Assembly (NCBI GenBank): GCA_021151695.1
Contig: JAGKWU010000003.1
Location: 297,035 to 361,034, forward strand
Origin: Cellvibrionaceae bacterium
GTDB taxonomy: Bacteria; Pseudomonadota; Gammaproteobacteria; Pseudomonadales; Cellvibrionaceae
Direction: 5' to 3'
DNA: 64,000 nucleotides
Part shown: in pieces, positions 53,377 through 62,166 of the stretch
How the letters are laid out: each line of letters begins with the position of its first letter
How positions within the stretch are numbered: position 1 is the first letter of the stretch
Program-made: the position numbers and the translations under genes
Notes under the pieces: generated by a model
Told to the model about the DNA's origin: nothing
The model's database searches: none
What the model saw: the letters and a program-made list of their open reading frames with translations, nothing else

Positions 53377-54363
53377 TTAGTCGTTTCTCAAGCTGGCTGG
53401 TGGCCAGTTTTCCAAACGCATACCGAGTGACAGACCGCGTGAAGCCAGTACATCTTTGATCTCGGTAAGAGATTTTTTACCCAGGTTTGGCGTCTTCAAC
53501 AGCTCAACTTCAGTGCGCTGAATCAAATCACCAATGTAGTAAATATTCTCGGCTTTCAAGCAGTTTGCAGAGCGAACAGTAAGTTCCAGATCATCTACTG
53601 GGCGCAACAGAACAGGATCAATAGCCTCTTCTTTTTGCTCAGGAGCTGATTGCTTCTCACCTTCCAGATCCACAAACACAGCCAGTTGCTGTTGCAGGAT
53701 AGTAGCAGCGCGACGGATAGCCTCTTCCGGATCAATGGTACCGTTGGTCTCCAAATCCAAAACAAGCTTATCCAGGTCAGTACGCTGCTCAACACGGGCG
53801 TTCTCAACGCTGTAAGCCAAACGTCTTACAGGGCTGAATGAAGCATCCAACTGCAGGCGGCCGATAGCACGGCTTTCGTCGTCATCTTTACGACGGCTGT
53901 CAGCTGGTTGATAGCCACGACCACGAGCAACAGTCAGGCGCATTTTCAGTTCGGTATTACCAGTGATATTCGCAATCACGTGATCTGGATTTTTAATTTC
54001 CACATCGTGATCCAATTGAATATCAGCAGCAGTAACAACGCCTGGACCTTTCTTATTCAGGGTCAGGACTGTTTGGTCCTTACCATGCATAACAATCGCA
54101 ACACCTTTAAGATTCAACAGAATCTCAATAACGTCTTCGCGAACGCCTTCAATGTCACTGTACTCGTGCAAAACGCCTTCGATTTCAGCTTCAACAATGG
54201 CACAGCCGGCCATTGAAGAAAGCAGAATACGACGCAATGCATTGCCAAGCGTATGTCCAAAACCACGCTCCAGCGGCTCCAAAACCACGCGAGCGTGAGT
54301 TGGGCTGCTTTCGGTTACGTCAATGTGACGTGGAGTTAAAAATTCGTTTACTGCTGTCTGCAT
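53377..54363 (-). CDS. rpoA: RNA polymerase alpha subunit
   Basis: 328 aa, the usual length. The N-terminal domain (about 1-232) has LEPLERGFGHTLGNALRRILLSSM, the dimerisation and beta-contact helix. The C-terminal domain (about 245-328) has DDLELTVRSANCLKAENI with the DNA-contacting Arg and Asn, and TPNLGKKSLTEIKDVL. It assembles the core enzyme and contacts UP elements and activators, including possible class I/II activators of the starch promoters in this window. It lies in the alpha operon after rpsD. Confidence 0.99.
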   Translation of the reverse strand: MQTAVNEFLTPRHIDVTESSPTHARVVLEPLERGFGHTLGNALRRILLSSMAGCAIVEAEIEGVLHEYSDIEGVREDVIEILLNLKGVAIVMHGKDQTVLTLNKKGPGVVTAADIQLDHDVEIKNPDHVIANITGNTELKMRLTVARGRGYQPADSRRKDDDESRAIGRLQLDASFSPVRRLAYSVENARVEQRTDLDKLVLDLETNGTIDPEEAIRRAATILQQQLAVFVDLEGEKQSAPEQKEEAIDPVLLRPVDDLELTVRSANCLKAENIYYIGDLIQRTEVELLKTPNLGKKSLTEIKDVLASRGLSLGMRLENWPPASLRND

Positions 54364-54406
54364 AGCAACACCTGTTAGCGGTTCTTTAGGACCGGATTAA
54401 AAAGAA

Positions 54407-55027
54407 TTACTTGGAGTAAAGCTCTACAATCAGGTTTTCGTTGATATCAGCTGGCAAATCGCTGCGATCAGGAACGCGCTTGAATACGCCTTCTTTCTTC
54501 TCAGCGTTTACATCTACCCACTCAACGTTGCTGCGTTGACCAGCAAGGTTGATGGCGTTCTGGATACGCAATTGTTTCTTCGCTTTTTCGCGAACAGCAA
54601 CAACATCACCGGCAGCCACTTGGTAAGAAGCGATGTTAACGGTTTTGCCGTTTACGCTGATTGCCTTGTGAGAAACCAATTGACGTGATTCAGCGCGCGT
54701 TGAGCCAAAGCCCATGCGATAAACAACGTTATCCAAACGAGACTCAAGCAGCTTCAACAGGTTTTCACCGCTGGCGCCTTTACGACGAGCAGCTTCTTTG
54801 TAGTAACCGCGGAATTGCTTTTCCAGGATGCCGTAGATACGACGCACTTTTTGCTTTTCACGCAGCTGTACACCGTAGTCAGACAGACGACCGCGACGCT
54901 GACCATGCTGGCCAGGTGCAGTTTCCAATTTACATTTTGAATCAAGAGCGCGAGCACCACTTTTCAGGAAAAGGTCGGTACCTTCGCGACGAGACAGTTT
55001 ACAAGTAGGTCCAATATAACGAGCCAT
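54407..55027 (-). CDS. rpsD: 30S ribosomal protein S4
   Basis: 206 aa, starting MARYIGPTCKLSRREGTDLF; RLSDYGVQLREKQKVRRIYG and the S4 RNA-binding domain LDNVVYRMGFGSTRAESRQLVSHKAI are visible. It is a primary 16S rRNA binder that nucleates the 30S body. In E. coli it also represses the alpha operon by binding the rpsM leader. It has only two N-terminal Cys, so it is the zinc-free form. Confidence 0.99.
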   Translation of the reverse strand: MARYIGPTCKLSRREGTDLFLKSGARALDSKCKLETAPGQHGQRRGRLSDYGVQLREKQKVRRIYGILEKQFRGYYKEAARRKGASGENLLKLLESRLDNVVYRMGFGSTRAESRQLVSHKAISVNGKTVNIASYQVAAGDVVAVREKAKKQLRIQNAINLAGQRSNVEWVDVNAEKKEGVFKRVPDRSDLPADINENLIVELYSK

Positions 55028-55041
55028 GGTCTATATCCCCC

Positions 55042-55437
55042 TTATACGCGACGTTTCTTCGGCGGACGGCAGCCGTTGTGAGGAATCGGCGTGACGTCAG
55101 TGATGTTGGTAATTTTGTAGCCAACATTGTTCAGTGCGCGAACTGCTGATTCGCGGCCTGGGCCTGGGCCTTTTACTTCGACGTCGAGGTTTTTCAAACC
55201 ATATTCTTTCGCAGCTTCACCTGCACGCTCGGCAGCAACCTGAGCAGCAAATGGAGTGGACTTACGTGAGCCGCGGAAACCTGAACCACCAGAGGTAGCC
55301 CAAGCCAATGCGTTACCTTGACGATCAGTGATCGTAACAATGGTATTGTTAAAAGAAGCGTGGATGTGCGCAACGCCATCGACCACTGTCTTTTTAACTT
55401 TCTTTTTGGTTGCAGTTTTATTACTTGGCTTAGCCAT
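55042..55437 (-). CDS. rpsK: 30S ribosomal protein S11
   Basis: 131 aa with the S11 core AHIHASFNNTIVTITDRQGN, ATSGGSGFRGSRKSTPFAAQ and the terminal NGCRPPKKRRV. It sits at the platform next to S6/S18 and the Shine-Dalgarno helix. The gap to rpsD is 14 bp. Confidence 0.99.
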   Translation of the reverse strand: MAKPSNKTATKKKVKKTVVDGVAHIHASFNNTIVTITDRQGNALAWATSGGSGFRGSRKSTPFAAQVAAERAGEAAKEYGLKNLDVEVKGPGPGRESAVRALNNVGYKITNITDVTPIPHNGCRPPKKRRV

Positions 55438-55493
55438 AGCAATCTCTTCCTACTAATTTGTTACCGTATGAATGAAACGCAAGAACTCAAAAA

Positions 55494-55850
55494 TTACTTC
55501 TTGATTGGCTTACGTGGACCTTTACGGGTACGAGCGTTCGTTTTGGTACGCTGACCGCGAAGTGGCAAGCTACGACGGTGGCGCAGACCACGGTAGCAAC
55601 CCAAATCCATCAAGCGTTTGATATTCATCGATACAACACGACGCAAGTCACCCTCAACGGTGCGCTTGGCAACCTCAGTACGGATCGACTCCAACTGTTC
55701 TTCTGACAGAGAGCTGATTTTAGCCTCTTCAGAAATACCAGTGGCAGCACAGATCTGCTTGGCGGTAGTACGGCCAATCCCATACACATAAGTCAATGAG
55801 ATAACGGCGTGTTTGTTATCTGGTATGTTTACACCAGCAATACGAGCCAT
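55494..55850 (-). CDS. rpsM: 30S ribosomal protein S13
   Basis: 118 aa, MARIAGVNIPDNKHAVISLT at the start and LRGQRTKTNARTRKGPRKPI at the end, the tail that contacts P-site tRNA. It is the first gene of the alpha operon part, preceded by a 243-bp gap with its own promoter. Confidence 0.99.
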   Translation of the reverse strand: MARIAGVNIPDNKHAVISLTYVYGIGRTTAKQICAATGISEEAKISSLSEEQLESIRTEVAKRTVEGDLRRVVSMNIKRLMDLGCYRGLRHRRSLPLRGQRTKTNARTRKGPRKPIKK

Positions 55851-55926
55851 TCAAATTACTCCAGTAACACTATAAATGTAGCGTTGACAGTATTATCCAC
55901 CACCATCGCCAGCCAAAAAGGCGCGC

Positions 55927-55955
55927 AGGATAGCGGGAAATACAGCACAAAGCAA
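55927..55955 (-). promoter_or_regulatory. Internal promoter upstream of rpsM
   Basis: Minus strand: -35 TTGCTT (55955-55950), 17-bp spacer, -10 TATCCT (55932-55927), followed by the G+C discriminator GCGCGCC, as in growth-rate-controlled ribosomal promoters. It would start an alpha-operon transcript about 70 nt before rpsM. An S4-binding leader structure may lie between but I could not establish one. Confidence 0.6.
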
Positions 55956-56032
55956 TAGCCAGACGATCGCTCATCCGACGACAGTCAACGCCCCCAATTG
56001 GGCCTGACGTATTAATCTTCTCCAGAAAGCAA

Positions 56033-56064
56033 GAGGCAGGAGCTCAGTTATGAACACCTGCCTC
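56033..56064 (-). other. Hairpin after rpmJ
   Basis: GAGGCAGG / CCTGCCTC (56033-56040 with 56057-56064), 16-nt loop, 30 bp after the rpmJ stop. On the minus strand TTGCTTTC follows, a weak T-run, so it is a possible partial terminator between the spc and alpha operons. Confidence 0.45.
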
Positions 56065-56093
56065 AGCGTTGAAGCAAGACTTAACGTCAAATA

Positions 56094-56210
56094 TTAGCCC
56101 TGACGCTGCTTGTGGCGCGGCTCAACAGCGCAGATTACGCGCAGAACACCGTTACGACGCACCATTTTGCAATTGCGGCAAATCTTTTTAACAGAAGCAC
56201 GAACTTTCAT
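56094..56210 (-). CDS. rpmJ: 50S ribosomal protein L36
   Basis: 38 aa, reading MKVRASVKKICRNCKMVRRN then GVLRVICAVEPRHKQRQG. C11, C14, C27 and H33 form the zinc ribbon, so this is the zinc-containing paralogue. It lies 22 bp after secY at the end of the spc operon, its standard position. Confidence 0.97.
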   Translation of the reverse strand: MKVRASVKKICRNCKMVRRNGVLRVICAVEPRHKQRQG

Positions 56211-56232
56211 TATTCAACCTCAAAATACAGGG

Positions 56233-57570
56233 TTAACGAGCGTTGCCGCTGCCATAACCTTTTAAGTTTGACTTCTTCATCAGTGATTCATACTGATGAG
56301 ACATCAAGTGAGCCTGCACCTGCGCCATGAAGTCCATAACCACCACCACCACGATCAGCAGTGAAGTACCGCCGAGCTGGAATGGCACCTTAGTGGCCAC
56401 GACCAGGAAGTTTGGTAACAGACAAACTGCTGACATATAAATAGCGCCTACCACAGTCAAACGAGTTAACACGCTATCAATATATTTTGCCGAATGTTCA
56501 CCTGGACGAATACCAGGAATATAGGCTCCGGACTTTTTCAAGTTATCTGCTACTTCTTTCGGATTAAACATCAACGCCGTATAGAAGAAGCAGAAGAAGG
56601 TAATCAAACCACTAAATAACAGGATATTAAGCGGTTGACCTGGGCCAATAGCTAACGCGAAATCCTGCAGAAACTCATTAACCGGACCTTCACCACCCTG
56701 ACCAAACCATTGGGCAATGGAGGCAGGGAACAACAAAATACTGCTAGCGAAAATGGCTGGAATTACACCTGACATATTGATCTTCAATGGCAGGTGGCTT
56801 GCTTGCGCACCAAAGCCCTGACGACCAGGCTGTCTCTTTGCATAATTCACGGTGATACGACGCTGGCCTCGTTCAATGCGAACAACCAACCAGATCACAC
56901 CCAAAGCCAATATAGTTACGAATAACAACGCAAGAACATTAAGATCGCCTTGACGAGCACTCTCAAGGGACTGACCAATAGCACCAGGCAAACCTGCAAC
57001 GATACCCGCGAAAATCAGCATGGAAATACCATTGCCAATACCGCGCTCAGTAACTTGTTCACCCAACCACATCATGAACACTGCGCCGGTTACCAGAGAA
57101 ACTACAGATGTAAAGTAGTATGCAAAGGTAGCTTCGCCGCCATAGGCATATGAGGAGAAGCTCACCGCCATGGCAAATGCCTGAACGGTTGCCAGCACCA
57201 CCGTGAAGTAGCGAGTGTATTGATTGATCTTGCGACGACCTGCGTCACCTTCCTTTTTTAACTGCTCAAGTGAAGGAGTCACAGAGCTTAACAGCTGCAT
57301 AATGATCGATGATGAGATGTAAGGAGTAATCCCCAATGCCAAAATCGCCATACGCGACAAAGCACCACCTGAGAACATGTTGAACATGCCAAGAATGGTG
57401 CCCTGATTTTGATTAAACAAATTCGCGATGCGCTCTGGGTCCAAACCGGGAATTGGTATATGAGTACCAATTCGGTAGACCAAAATAGCCAAAAAGAGAA
57501 AACGAAGGCGAGCCCAAAGCTCGCCTAAACCTTTTTGATTCGCTAACGGCATATTGTTGGTGATAGCCAT
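56233..57570 (-). CDS. secY: Protein translocase subunit SecY
   Basis: 445 aa with ten hydrophobic helices. It begins with LANQKGLGELWARLRFLFLA and has the plug-region G-x-L-S-R-M-A and LGITPYISSSIIMQLL, and the conserved cytoplasmic loop TINYAKR-type segment ITVNYAKRQPGRQGFG. It forms the channel for Sec export, through which the signal-peptide enzymes of this window pass. It lies 7 bp after rplO. Confidence 0.99.
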   Translation of the reverse strand: MAITNNMPLANQKGLGELWARLRFLFLAILVYRIGTHIPIPGLDPERIANLFNQNQGTILGMFNMFSGGALSRMAILALGITPYISSSIIMQLLSSVTPSLEQLKKEGDAGRRKINQYTRYFTVVLATVQAFAMAVSFSSYAYGGEATFAYYFTSVVSLVTGAVFMMWLGEQVTERGIGNGISMLIFAGIVAGLPGAIGQSLESARQGDLNVLALLFVTILALGVIWLVVRIERGQRRITVNYAKRQPGRQGFGAQASHLPLKINMSGVIPAIFASSILLFPASIAQWFGQGGEGPVNEFLQDFALAIGPGQPLNILLFSGLITFFCFFYTALMFNPKEVADNLKKSGAYIPGIRPGEHSAKYIDSVLTRLTVVGAIYMSAVCLLPNFLVVATKVPFQLGGTSLLIVVVVVMDFMAQVQAHLMSHQYESLMKKSNLKGYGSGNAR

Positions 57571-57577
57571 GCGTCTC

Positions 57578-58012
57578 TTACTCTTCTACAGTACCGCCAG
57601 CTGCTTCAATAGCGGCCTTAGCACCTTTGGTTACAGCCAGACCTTTAACAGTCACAGCCTTTTTCAACTCACCAGAAGCGAAAATCTTAGCGCGTTTGAT
57701 AACGGAGCTAATCAGGTCTGCTTGCTTCAGAGTTTCCAAATCTACTATAGAGCCCTCTACCAGATTCAACTCTGACAAGCGAATCTCGGCAGTAACACGG
57801 CCGATGCGAGAAGAGAAACCATATTTTGGAAGACGGATCTGCAAAGGCATCTGACCGCCTTCGAAACCTGGTCTTACAGAACCACCAGAACGAGACTTCA
57901 AACCTTTGTGACCACGGCCAGCAGTTTTACCCAAACCACTACCGATACCGCGACCAACGCGCTTTGCAGCCTTGATTCTGCCTGGTGCTGGGCTAAGTGT
58001 GTTAAGACGCAT
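57578..58012 (-). CDS. rplO: 50S ribosomal protein L15
   Basis: 144 aa, MRLNTLSPAPGRIKAAKRVG with the Gly-rich GRGIGSGLGKTAGRGHKG loop that penetrates 23S rRNA, and FEGGQMPLQIRLPKYGF. The gene starts 1 bp after the rpmD stop. Confidence 0.99.
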   Translation of the reverse strand: MRLNTLSPAPGRIKAAKRVGRGIGSGLGKTAGRGHKGLKSRSGGSVRPGFEGGQMPLQIRLPKYGFSSRIGRVTAEIRLSELNLVEGSIVDLETLKQADLISSVIKRAKIFASGELKKAVTVKGLAVTKGAKAAIEAAGGTVEE

Positions 58013-58013
58013 C

Positions 58014-58199
58014 TTATTCTCCCTCTACCTTCACCAGATAGTTAACTTTGTTAATCATACCGCGAACGGAAGGAGTATCCTCCACTTCCACAGTATGGCC
58101 GATGCGACGCAGGCCCAAACCTGCAACGCACGCCTTGTGATTCTTCAAGCGGTGAGCAATGCTCTTCACTTGAGTCACTTTGATCATTTTCTTAGACAT
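58014..58199 (-). CDS. rpmD: 50S ribosomal protein L30
   Basis: 61 aa, MIKVTQVKSIAHRLKNHKAC followed by LGLRRIGHTVEVEDTPSVRGMINKV. It is the bacterial short form. The start at 58199 gives MSKKMIKV; an internal ATG four codons later is possible. Confidence 0.97.
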   Translation of the reverse strand: MSKKMIKVTQVKSIAHRLKNHKACVAGLGLRRIGHTVEVEDTPSVRGMINKVNYLVKVEGE

Positions 58200-58230
58200 G
58201 GTAATCCACCGTCGTAAATCGAAAATTCGA

Positions 58231-58743
58231 TTAGTTCAGAATGTCTTCAACGCTTTTGCCACGCTTGGCAGCAACAGCTTCCGGAGAAGACATTGCTTTC
58301 AGGGCATTAAAGGTTGCGCGAACAACGTTTACCGGATTGGTAGAGCCGTAGCACTTGGCCAATACGTTCTGAACACCTGCGATCTCCAGTACAGAACGCA
58401 TTGCACCACCGGCGATAACACCGGTACCTTGCGAAGCGGGCTGCATGTATACCTTGGAAGCACCGTGAGCACCTTTAATAGCGTACTGCAGAGTGTCGCC
58501 GTTCAGGTCAACGTTAATCATGTTACGACGTGCTGCTTCCATAGCTTTTTGAATTGCGATGGGCACTTCACGCGCTTTACCGCGGCCGAAACCTACCTTG
58601 CCATTACCGTCACCAACAACAGTCAGCGCGGTAAATTGGAAGATACGACCACCTTTTACAGTTTTAGCAACACGGTTGACTTGTACTAACTTCTCTTGCA
58701 AGCCTTCGTTGTTGCTATCATCTTCTTTCTTAGAGTAAGCCAT
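58231..58743 (-). CDS. rpsE: 30S ribosomal protein S5
   Basis: 170 aa. The double-stranded-RNA-binding-like N-domain has VNRVAKTVKGGRIFQFTALT and the C-domain GTGVIAGGAMRSVLEIAGV. It takes part in decoding accuracy and helicase function at the mRNA entry site. Residues in the loop linked to spectinomycin sensitivity (VAKTVKGGR) look wild type. Confidence 0.99.
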   Translation of the reverse strand: MAYSKKEDDSNNEGLQEKLVQVNRVAKTVKGGRIFQFTALTVVGDGNGKVGFGRGKAREVPIAIQKAMEAARRNMINVDLNGDTLQYAIKGAHGASKVYMQPASQGTGVIAGGAMRSVLEIAGVQNVLAKCYGSTNPVNVVRATFNALKAMSSPEAVAAKRGKSVEDILN

Positions 58744-58753
58744 ATCTTAACCT

Positions 58754-59104
58754 TTAGAATTCCAGACCACCTTCACGGGCAGCATCAGCCAGGGCCTTAA
58801 CACGACCGTGGTATTTGAAACCACTGCGGTCAAAAGCCACTTGCGTGATACCCGCAGCCTTAGCGCGCTCAGCAATCAACAGGCCTACTGCTTTTGCAGC
58901 ATCCGAATTGCCAGTCTTGCCACTGCGTAAATCTTTATCAAGAGTAGAGGCGCTAGCCAATACTGTTGCACCATTACCGGCAATTACTTGCGCGTATATG
59001 TGGCGCGGTGTGCGATGGATGGTCAAACGAGTTGCACCCAATTCGCGAATCTTTGCACGGGCACTACGCGCACGGCGAAGACGAGTAAGCTTCTTATCGC
59101 TCAT
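58754..59104 (-). CDS. rplR: 50S ribosomal protein L18
   Basis: 116 aa, RLRRARSARAKIRELGATRL, then LTIHRTPRHIYAQVI and FDRSGFKYHGRVKALADAAR at the end. It binds 5S rRNA together with L5. The gap to rpsE is 10 bp. Confidence 0.99.
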   Translation of the reverse strand: MSDKKLTRLRRARSARAKIRELGATRLTIHRTPRHIYAQVIAGNGATVLASASTLDKDLRSGKTGNSDAAKAVGLLIAERAKAAGITQVAFDRSGFKYHGRVKALADAAREGGLEF

Positions 59105-59116
59105 AACCTTAGGCCC

Positions 59117-59650
59117 TTACTTTTTCTTGGCTTCTTTACGCAGTACTACTTCATCCGAATAGCGTACACCTTTACCTTTATAAGGCTCTGGTTCACGATA
59201 CGCACGGATTTCAGCGGCAACTTGACCCAGCAATTGCTTGTCAGCGCCTCTCAGTACTATTTCGGTCTGGCTTGGGGTCTCAACTGTTACGCCTGCAGGC
59301 AGAGCGTAGTTAACAGGGTGAGACAAACCCAAAGACAGGTTTACAGTGTTGCCTTCAGCTTTAACACGGTAGCCCACGCCAACCAGAGTCAGTTTCTTTT
59401 CGAAACCCTGGCTCACGCCGACAACCATGTTTTTTACCAGGGCACGGGTGGTGCCTGCTAATGCATCAGACTGCTTGGCACCATCGCGCGGCGCAAAGGT
59501 AAGCACGTTGTTTTCGTGCTTAACTTCTACGTTCGCGTGAATGTCGAGCGCCAATGTACCTTTTCCACCTTTGATAGTGAGTGATTGACCACTTAAGGTC
59601 ACAGTCACTGCGGCAGGTACTTCAACCGGACTTTTTGCAACTCGTGACAT
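59117..59650 (-). CDS. rplF: 50S ribosomal protein L6
   Basis: 177 aa from ATG 59648-59650 (MSRVAKSPVEVPAAVTVTLS). An in-frame start 14 codons upstream overlaps the rpsH end and is rejected. The two L6 repeats are visible, with the terminal EPYKGKGVRY motif contacting the sarcin-ricin loop region. Confidence 0.99.
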   Translation of the reverse strand: MSRVAKSPVEVPAAVTVTLSGQSLTIKGGKGTLALDIHANVEVKHENNVLTFAPRDGAKQSDALAGTTRALVKNMVVGVSQGFEKKLTLVGVGYRVKAEGNTVNLSLGLSHPVNYALPAGVTVETPSQTEIVLRGADKQLLGQVAAEIRAYREPEPYKGKGVRYSDEVVLRKEAKKK

Positions 59651-59663
59651 GACGATTTCCCAA

Positions 59664-60056
59664 TTAGAATACTGTGCAAAGAACTTCGCCACCTACGCCA
59701 GCGGCGCGAGCAGCACGATCAGTCATTACACCTTTACTGGTAGAGACGATAGCGATACCCAAACCACCGCGAACGGTTGGCAGCGCTTCTTTACCGGCAT
59801 AATTACGCAGGCCTGGACGGCTTACGCGGTCAAGCTCAGCAATAACTGGCTTACCTTCAAAATATTTCAGGTCAACAGTCAGTTCTGGCTTGGCGCCTTC
59901 ACTTACTGAATAACCATTAATGTAACCCTCGCTAGAGAGTACTTGTGCAACACTTACCTTCAGTTTTGAAGAAGGCATAGTGACGGATGCTTTACCTACG
60001 GATTGCGCATTGCGCACGCGGGTCAGCATATCTGCCAAAGGATCTTGCATGCTCAT
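59664..60056 (-). CDS. rpsH: 30S ribosomal protein S8
   Basis: 130 aa, MSMQDPLADMLTRVRNAQSV with the terminal GVMTDRAARAAGVGGEVLCTVF motif that binds 16S helix 21. In E. coli S8 also represses the spc operon at the L5 site. SD GGAGCAG. Confidence 0.99.
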   Translation of the reverse strand: MSMQDPLADMLTRVRNAQSVGKASVTMPSSKLKVSVAQVLSSEGYINGYSVSEGAKPELTVDLKYFEGKPVIAELDRVSRPGLRNYAGKEALPTVRGGLGIAIVSTSKGVMTDRAARAAGVGGEVLCTVF

Positions 60057-60086
60057 CTGATTCTGCTCCTAAAATTTAGCCGAGGC

Positions 60087-60392
60087 TTACCAGCTTGCCT
60101 TAACAAGACCTGGGACATCACCACGCATTGCAGCTTCACGCAACTTGTGACGGCACAGACCAAACTTGCGATAAACGCCGTGTGGACGACCAGTTACGCG
60201 GCAGCGGTTACGCTTGCGGCTGGCACTGGCATCACGCGGCTGTTGTTGCAGCTTGATTTGCGCTTCCCATACTTGCTCTTCTGAAGAAGAAGGGCTAACG
60301 ATGATAGCTTTCAATTCAGCGCGTTTAGCAGCGAATTTTTTTACGGTATTTGCACGCTTGGTTTCACGTGCAATCATAGATTTCTTAGCCAT
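60087..60392 (-). CDS. rpsN: 30S ribosomal protein S14 (zinc-free form)
   Basis: 101 aa, AKKSMIARETKRANTVKKF at the start and NRCRVTGRPHGVYRKFGLCR near residue 62-81. Only two Cys remain and the CxxC pairs of the zinc form are missing, so this is the long zinc-independent paralogue. Confidence 0.99.
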   Translation of the reverse strand: MAKKSMIARETKRANTVKKFAAKRAELKAIIVSPSSSEEQVWEAQIKLQQQPRDASASRKRNRCRVTGRPHGVYRKFGLCRHKLREAAMRGDVPGLVKASW

Positions 60393-60402
60393 GATTCTAC
60401 CC

Positions 60403-60942
60403 TTAGCCTTTGAATGGGAAGTTGAAGGCTTTCAGCAGAGCGCGGCCTTCGTCGTCAGTGCGGGCAGTTGTAGTGATACAAATGTCCAGACCGCGAACTT
60501 TATCAACTTTATCGTAGTCAATCTCAGGGAATATGATTTGTTCAGTCACACCCATTGAGAAATTACCACGGCCATCAAATTGCTTGGGGCTAATACCACG
60601 GAAGTCACGAATACGTGGAATGGCAATAGATACCAGACGATCCAGGAACTCATACATACGATCTTGACGCAGAGTTACTTTGCAACCGATTGGCCATTCT
60701 TCACGAATTTTAAAGCCAGCAATAGATTTGCGAGCTTTCGTGACAACTACTTTCTGACCAGCAATTTTAGTCAGATCGCCTACCGCGTTCTCAAGCACTT
60801 TCTTATCGCCTACAGCTTCACCAACACCCATGTTCAGGGTGATTTTGGTAATGCGCGGCACTTCCATAACGTTCGCCAGACCCAATTCTGTTTTCAGCTT
60901 GGGAGCGATTTCTTTGGTGTATAGTTCTCTAAGCCTAGCCAT
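60403..60942 (-). CDS. rplE: 50S ribosomal protein L5
   Basis: 179 aa from ATG 60940-60942 (MARLRELYTKEIAPKLKTEL). The TTG two codons upstream is an unlikely start. Core: VPRITKITLNMGVGEA, RKSIAGFKIREEWPIGCKVT and RDFRGISPKQFDGRGNFSMG. It binds 5S rRNA. The gap to rplX is 6 bp. Confidence 0.99.
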   Translation of the reverse strand: MARLRELYTKEIAPKLKTELGLANVMEVPRITKITLNMGVGEAVGDKKVLENAVGDLTKIAGQKVVVTKARKSIAGFKIREEWPIGCKVTLRQDRMYEFLDRLVSIAIPRIRDFRGISPKQFDGRGNFSMGVTEQIIFPEIDYDKVDKVRGLDICITTTARTDDEGRALLKAFNFPFKG

Positions 60943-60948
60943 GTTCAA

Positions 60949-61266
60949 TTACGCCCCTACGGCTTCGCCATTGGATTTGAAAACACGCACTTTGCTGCCG
61001 TTCTCAAGTACTTTGAAGCCAATACGATCAGCCTTCTTGGTTGCTGGATTGTAAACAGCAACATTAGAAGCGTGGATCGAAGCTTCTTTTTCAACAATCC
61101 CACCAGCAACGCCAGCTTGTGGATTGGGTTTTTGGTGCTTTTTGATCATGTTAATGCCAGATACTACTACGCGATCCGGAGCAATTACGCGCACAACTTT
61201 ACCGCGCTTGCCCTTGTCACGTCCGGCGATAACAATCACTTCGTCATCACGTTTAATTTTAAGCAT
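60949..61266 (-). CDS. rplX: 50S ribosomal protein L24
   Basis: 105 aa with the KOW motif DEVIVIAGRDKGKRGKVVRV at about 7-26 and GGIVEKEASIHASNVAVYNP. It is an early-assembly 23S binder at the tunnel exit. Confidence 0.99.
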   Translation of the reverse strand: MLKIKRDDEVIVIAGRDKGKRGKVVRVIAPDRVVVSGINMIKKHQKPNPQAGVAGGIVEKEASIHASNVAVYNPATKKADRIGFKVLENGSKVRVFKSNGEAVGA

Positions 61267-61300
61267 TTTCCTGCCCTCGACTCTCGGTTATCCGAAGTGC

Positions 61301-61669
61301 TTAAAGCACTTCTGGAGCCAAAGAAATGATTTTCATGAATTTTTCGCCGCGCAACTCACGAGTCACTGGGCCAAAAATACGAGTACCAATCGGAGCATCT
61401 TGGTTGTTCAGCAGTACGGCAGCATTATCGTCAAACTTGATTAATGAACCGTCTTGGCGACGCACACCTTTTTTGGTGCGTACAACAACTGCCTTCATTA
61501 CTTGGCCTTTCTTCACTTTACCGCGTGGAATTGCTTCCTTAACGGTAACCTTGATGATGTCACCCACGGCCGCGTAGCGACGGTGAGAACCGCCAAGAAC
61601 CTTGATGCACATGACACGGCGAGCACCGCTGTTGTCAGCAACATCTAAGTAGCTTTCTGTTTGAATCAT
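61301..61669 (-). CDS. rplN: 50S ribosomal protein L14
   Basis: 122 aa, MIQTESYLDVADNSGARRVM and the L14 signature GDIIKVTVKEAIPRGKVKKG. It is at the subunit interface. First gene after a 36-bp gap from rpsQ. Confidence 0.99.
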   Translation of the reverse strand: MIQTESYLDVADNSGARRVMCIKVLGGSHRRYAAVGDIIKVTVKEAIPRGKVKKGQVMKAVVVRTKKGVRRQDGSLIKFDDNAAVLLNNQDAPIGTRIFGPVTRELRGEKFMKIISLAPEVL

Positions 61670-61705
61670 CGTCCGTCTCCGAGACTTTCAAATGCTGTGA
61701 AGTGA

Positions 61706-61972
61706 TTACACTTCAGCAGCGCGTTCTTCAATTTTAACCAAAGACCAGGTCTTGGTTTTGGACAGTGGACGTGACTCAGCAACAGTCACGATATCACCGA
61801 TTTTGCACTCATTCTTTTCATCATGAGCGTGCAACTTCGAAGACTTGGTAGAGTATTTACCGTAAAGCTCGTGCTTAACACGACGCTCGATCAGTACAGT
61901 GATGGTTTTATCCATCTTGTCGCTAACGACTTTACCAGTCAAAGTACGAGCCAGCTTGGTTTCCTGAGTCAT
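61706..61972 (-). CDS. rpsQ: 30S ribosomal protein S17
   Basis: 88 aa with the S17 core LTGKVVSDKMDKTITVLIER and GDIVTVAESRPLSKTKTWSL. It binds 16S helices 7 and 11. It lies 2 bp after rpmC. Confidence 0.99.
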   Translation of the reverse strand: MTQETKLARTLTGKVVSDKMDKTITVLIERRVKHELYGKYSTKSSKLHAHDEKNECKIGDIVTVAESRPLSKTKTWSLVKIEERAAEV

Positions 61973-61974
61973 CG

Positions 61975-62166
61975 TTAGTTACCTGCCTTTTGTCTAAGCG
62001 CTGTCTTGATGCGTGCAATGTCTTTACGAACTTGACCTAACAAGTGAGTTTGAGCCAATTGACCAGTAGAAGCTTGCATACGCAGCTTAAACTGTTCTTT
62101 CAATTGTTCCAGCAACACGCCATTCAGCTCTTCGACGGACTTTTCGCGTAATTCAGAAGCTTTCAT
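61975..62166 (-). CDS. rpmC: 50S ribosomal protein L29
   Basis: 63 aa from ATG 62164-62166 (MKASELREKSVEELNGVLL), overlapping the rplP stop by one base (TGATG), the usual coupling. The GTG codon just upstream is not preferred. It ends with the L29 helix QVRKDIARIKTALRQK. It forms part of the exit-tunnel docking site. Confidence 0.98.
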   Translation of the reverse strand: MKASELREKSVEELNGVLLEQLKEQFKLRMQASTGQLAQTHLLGQVRKDIARIKTALRQKAGN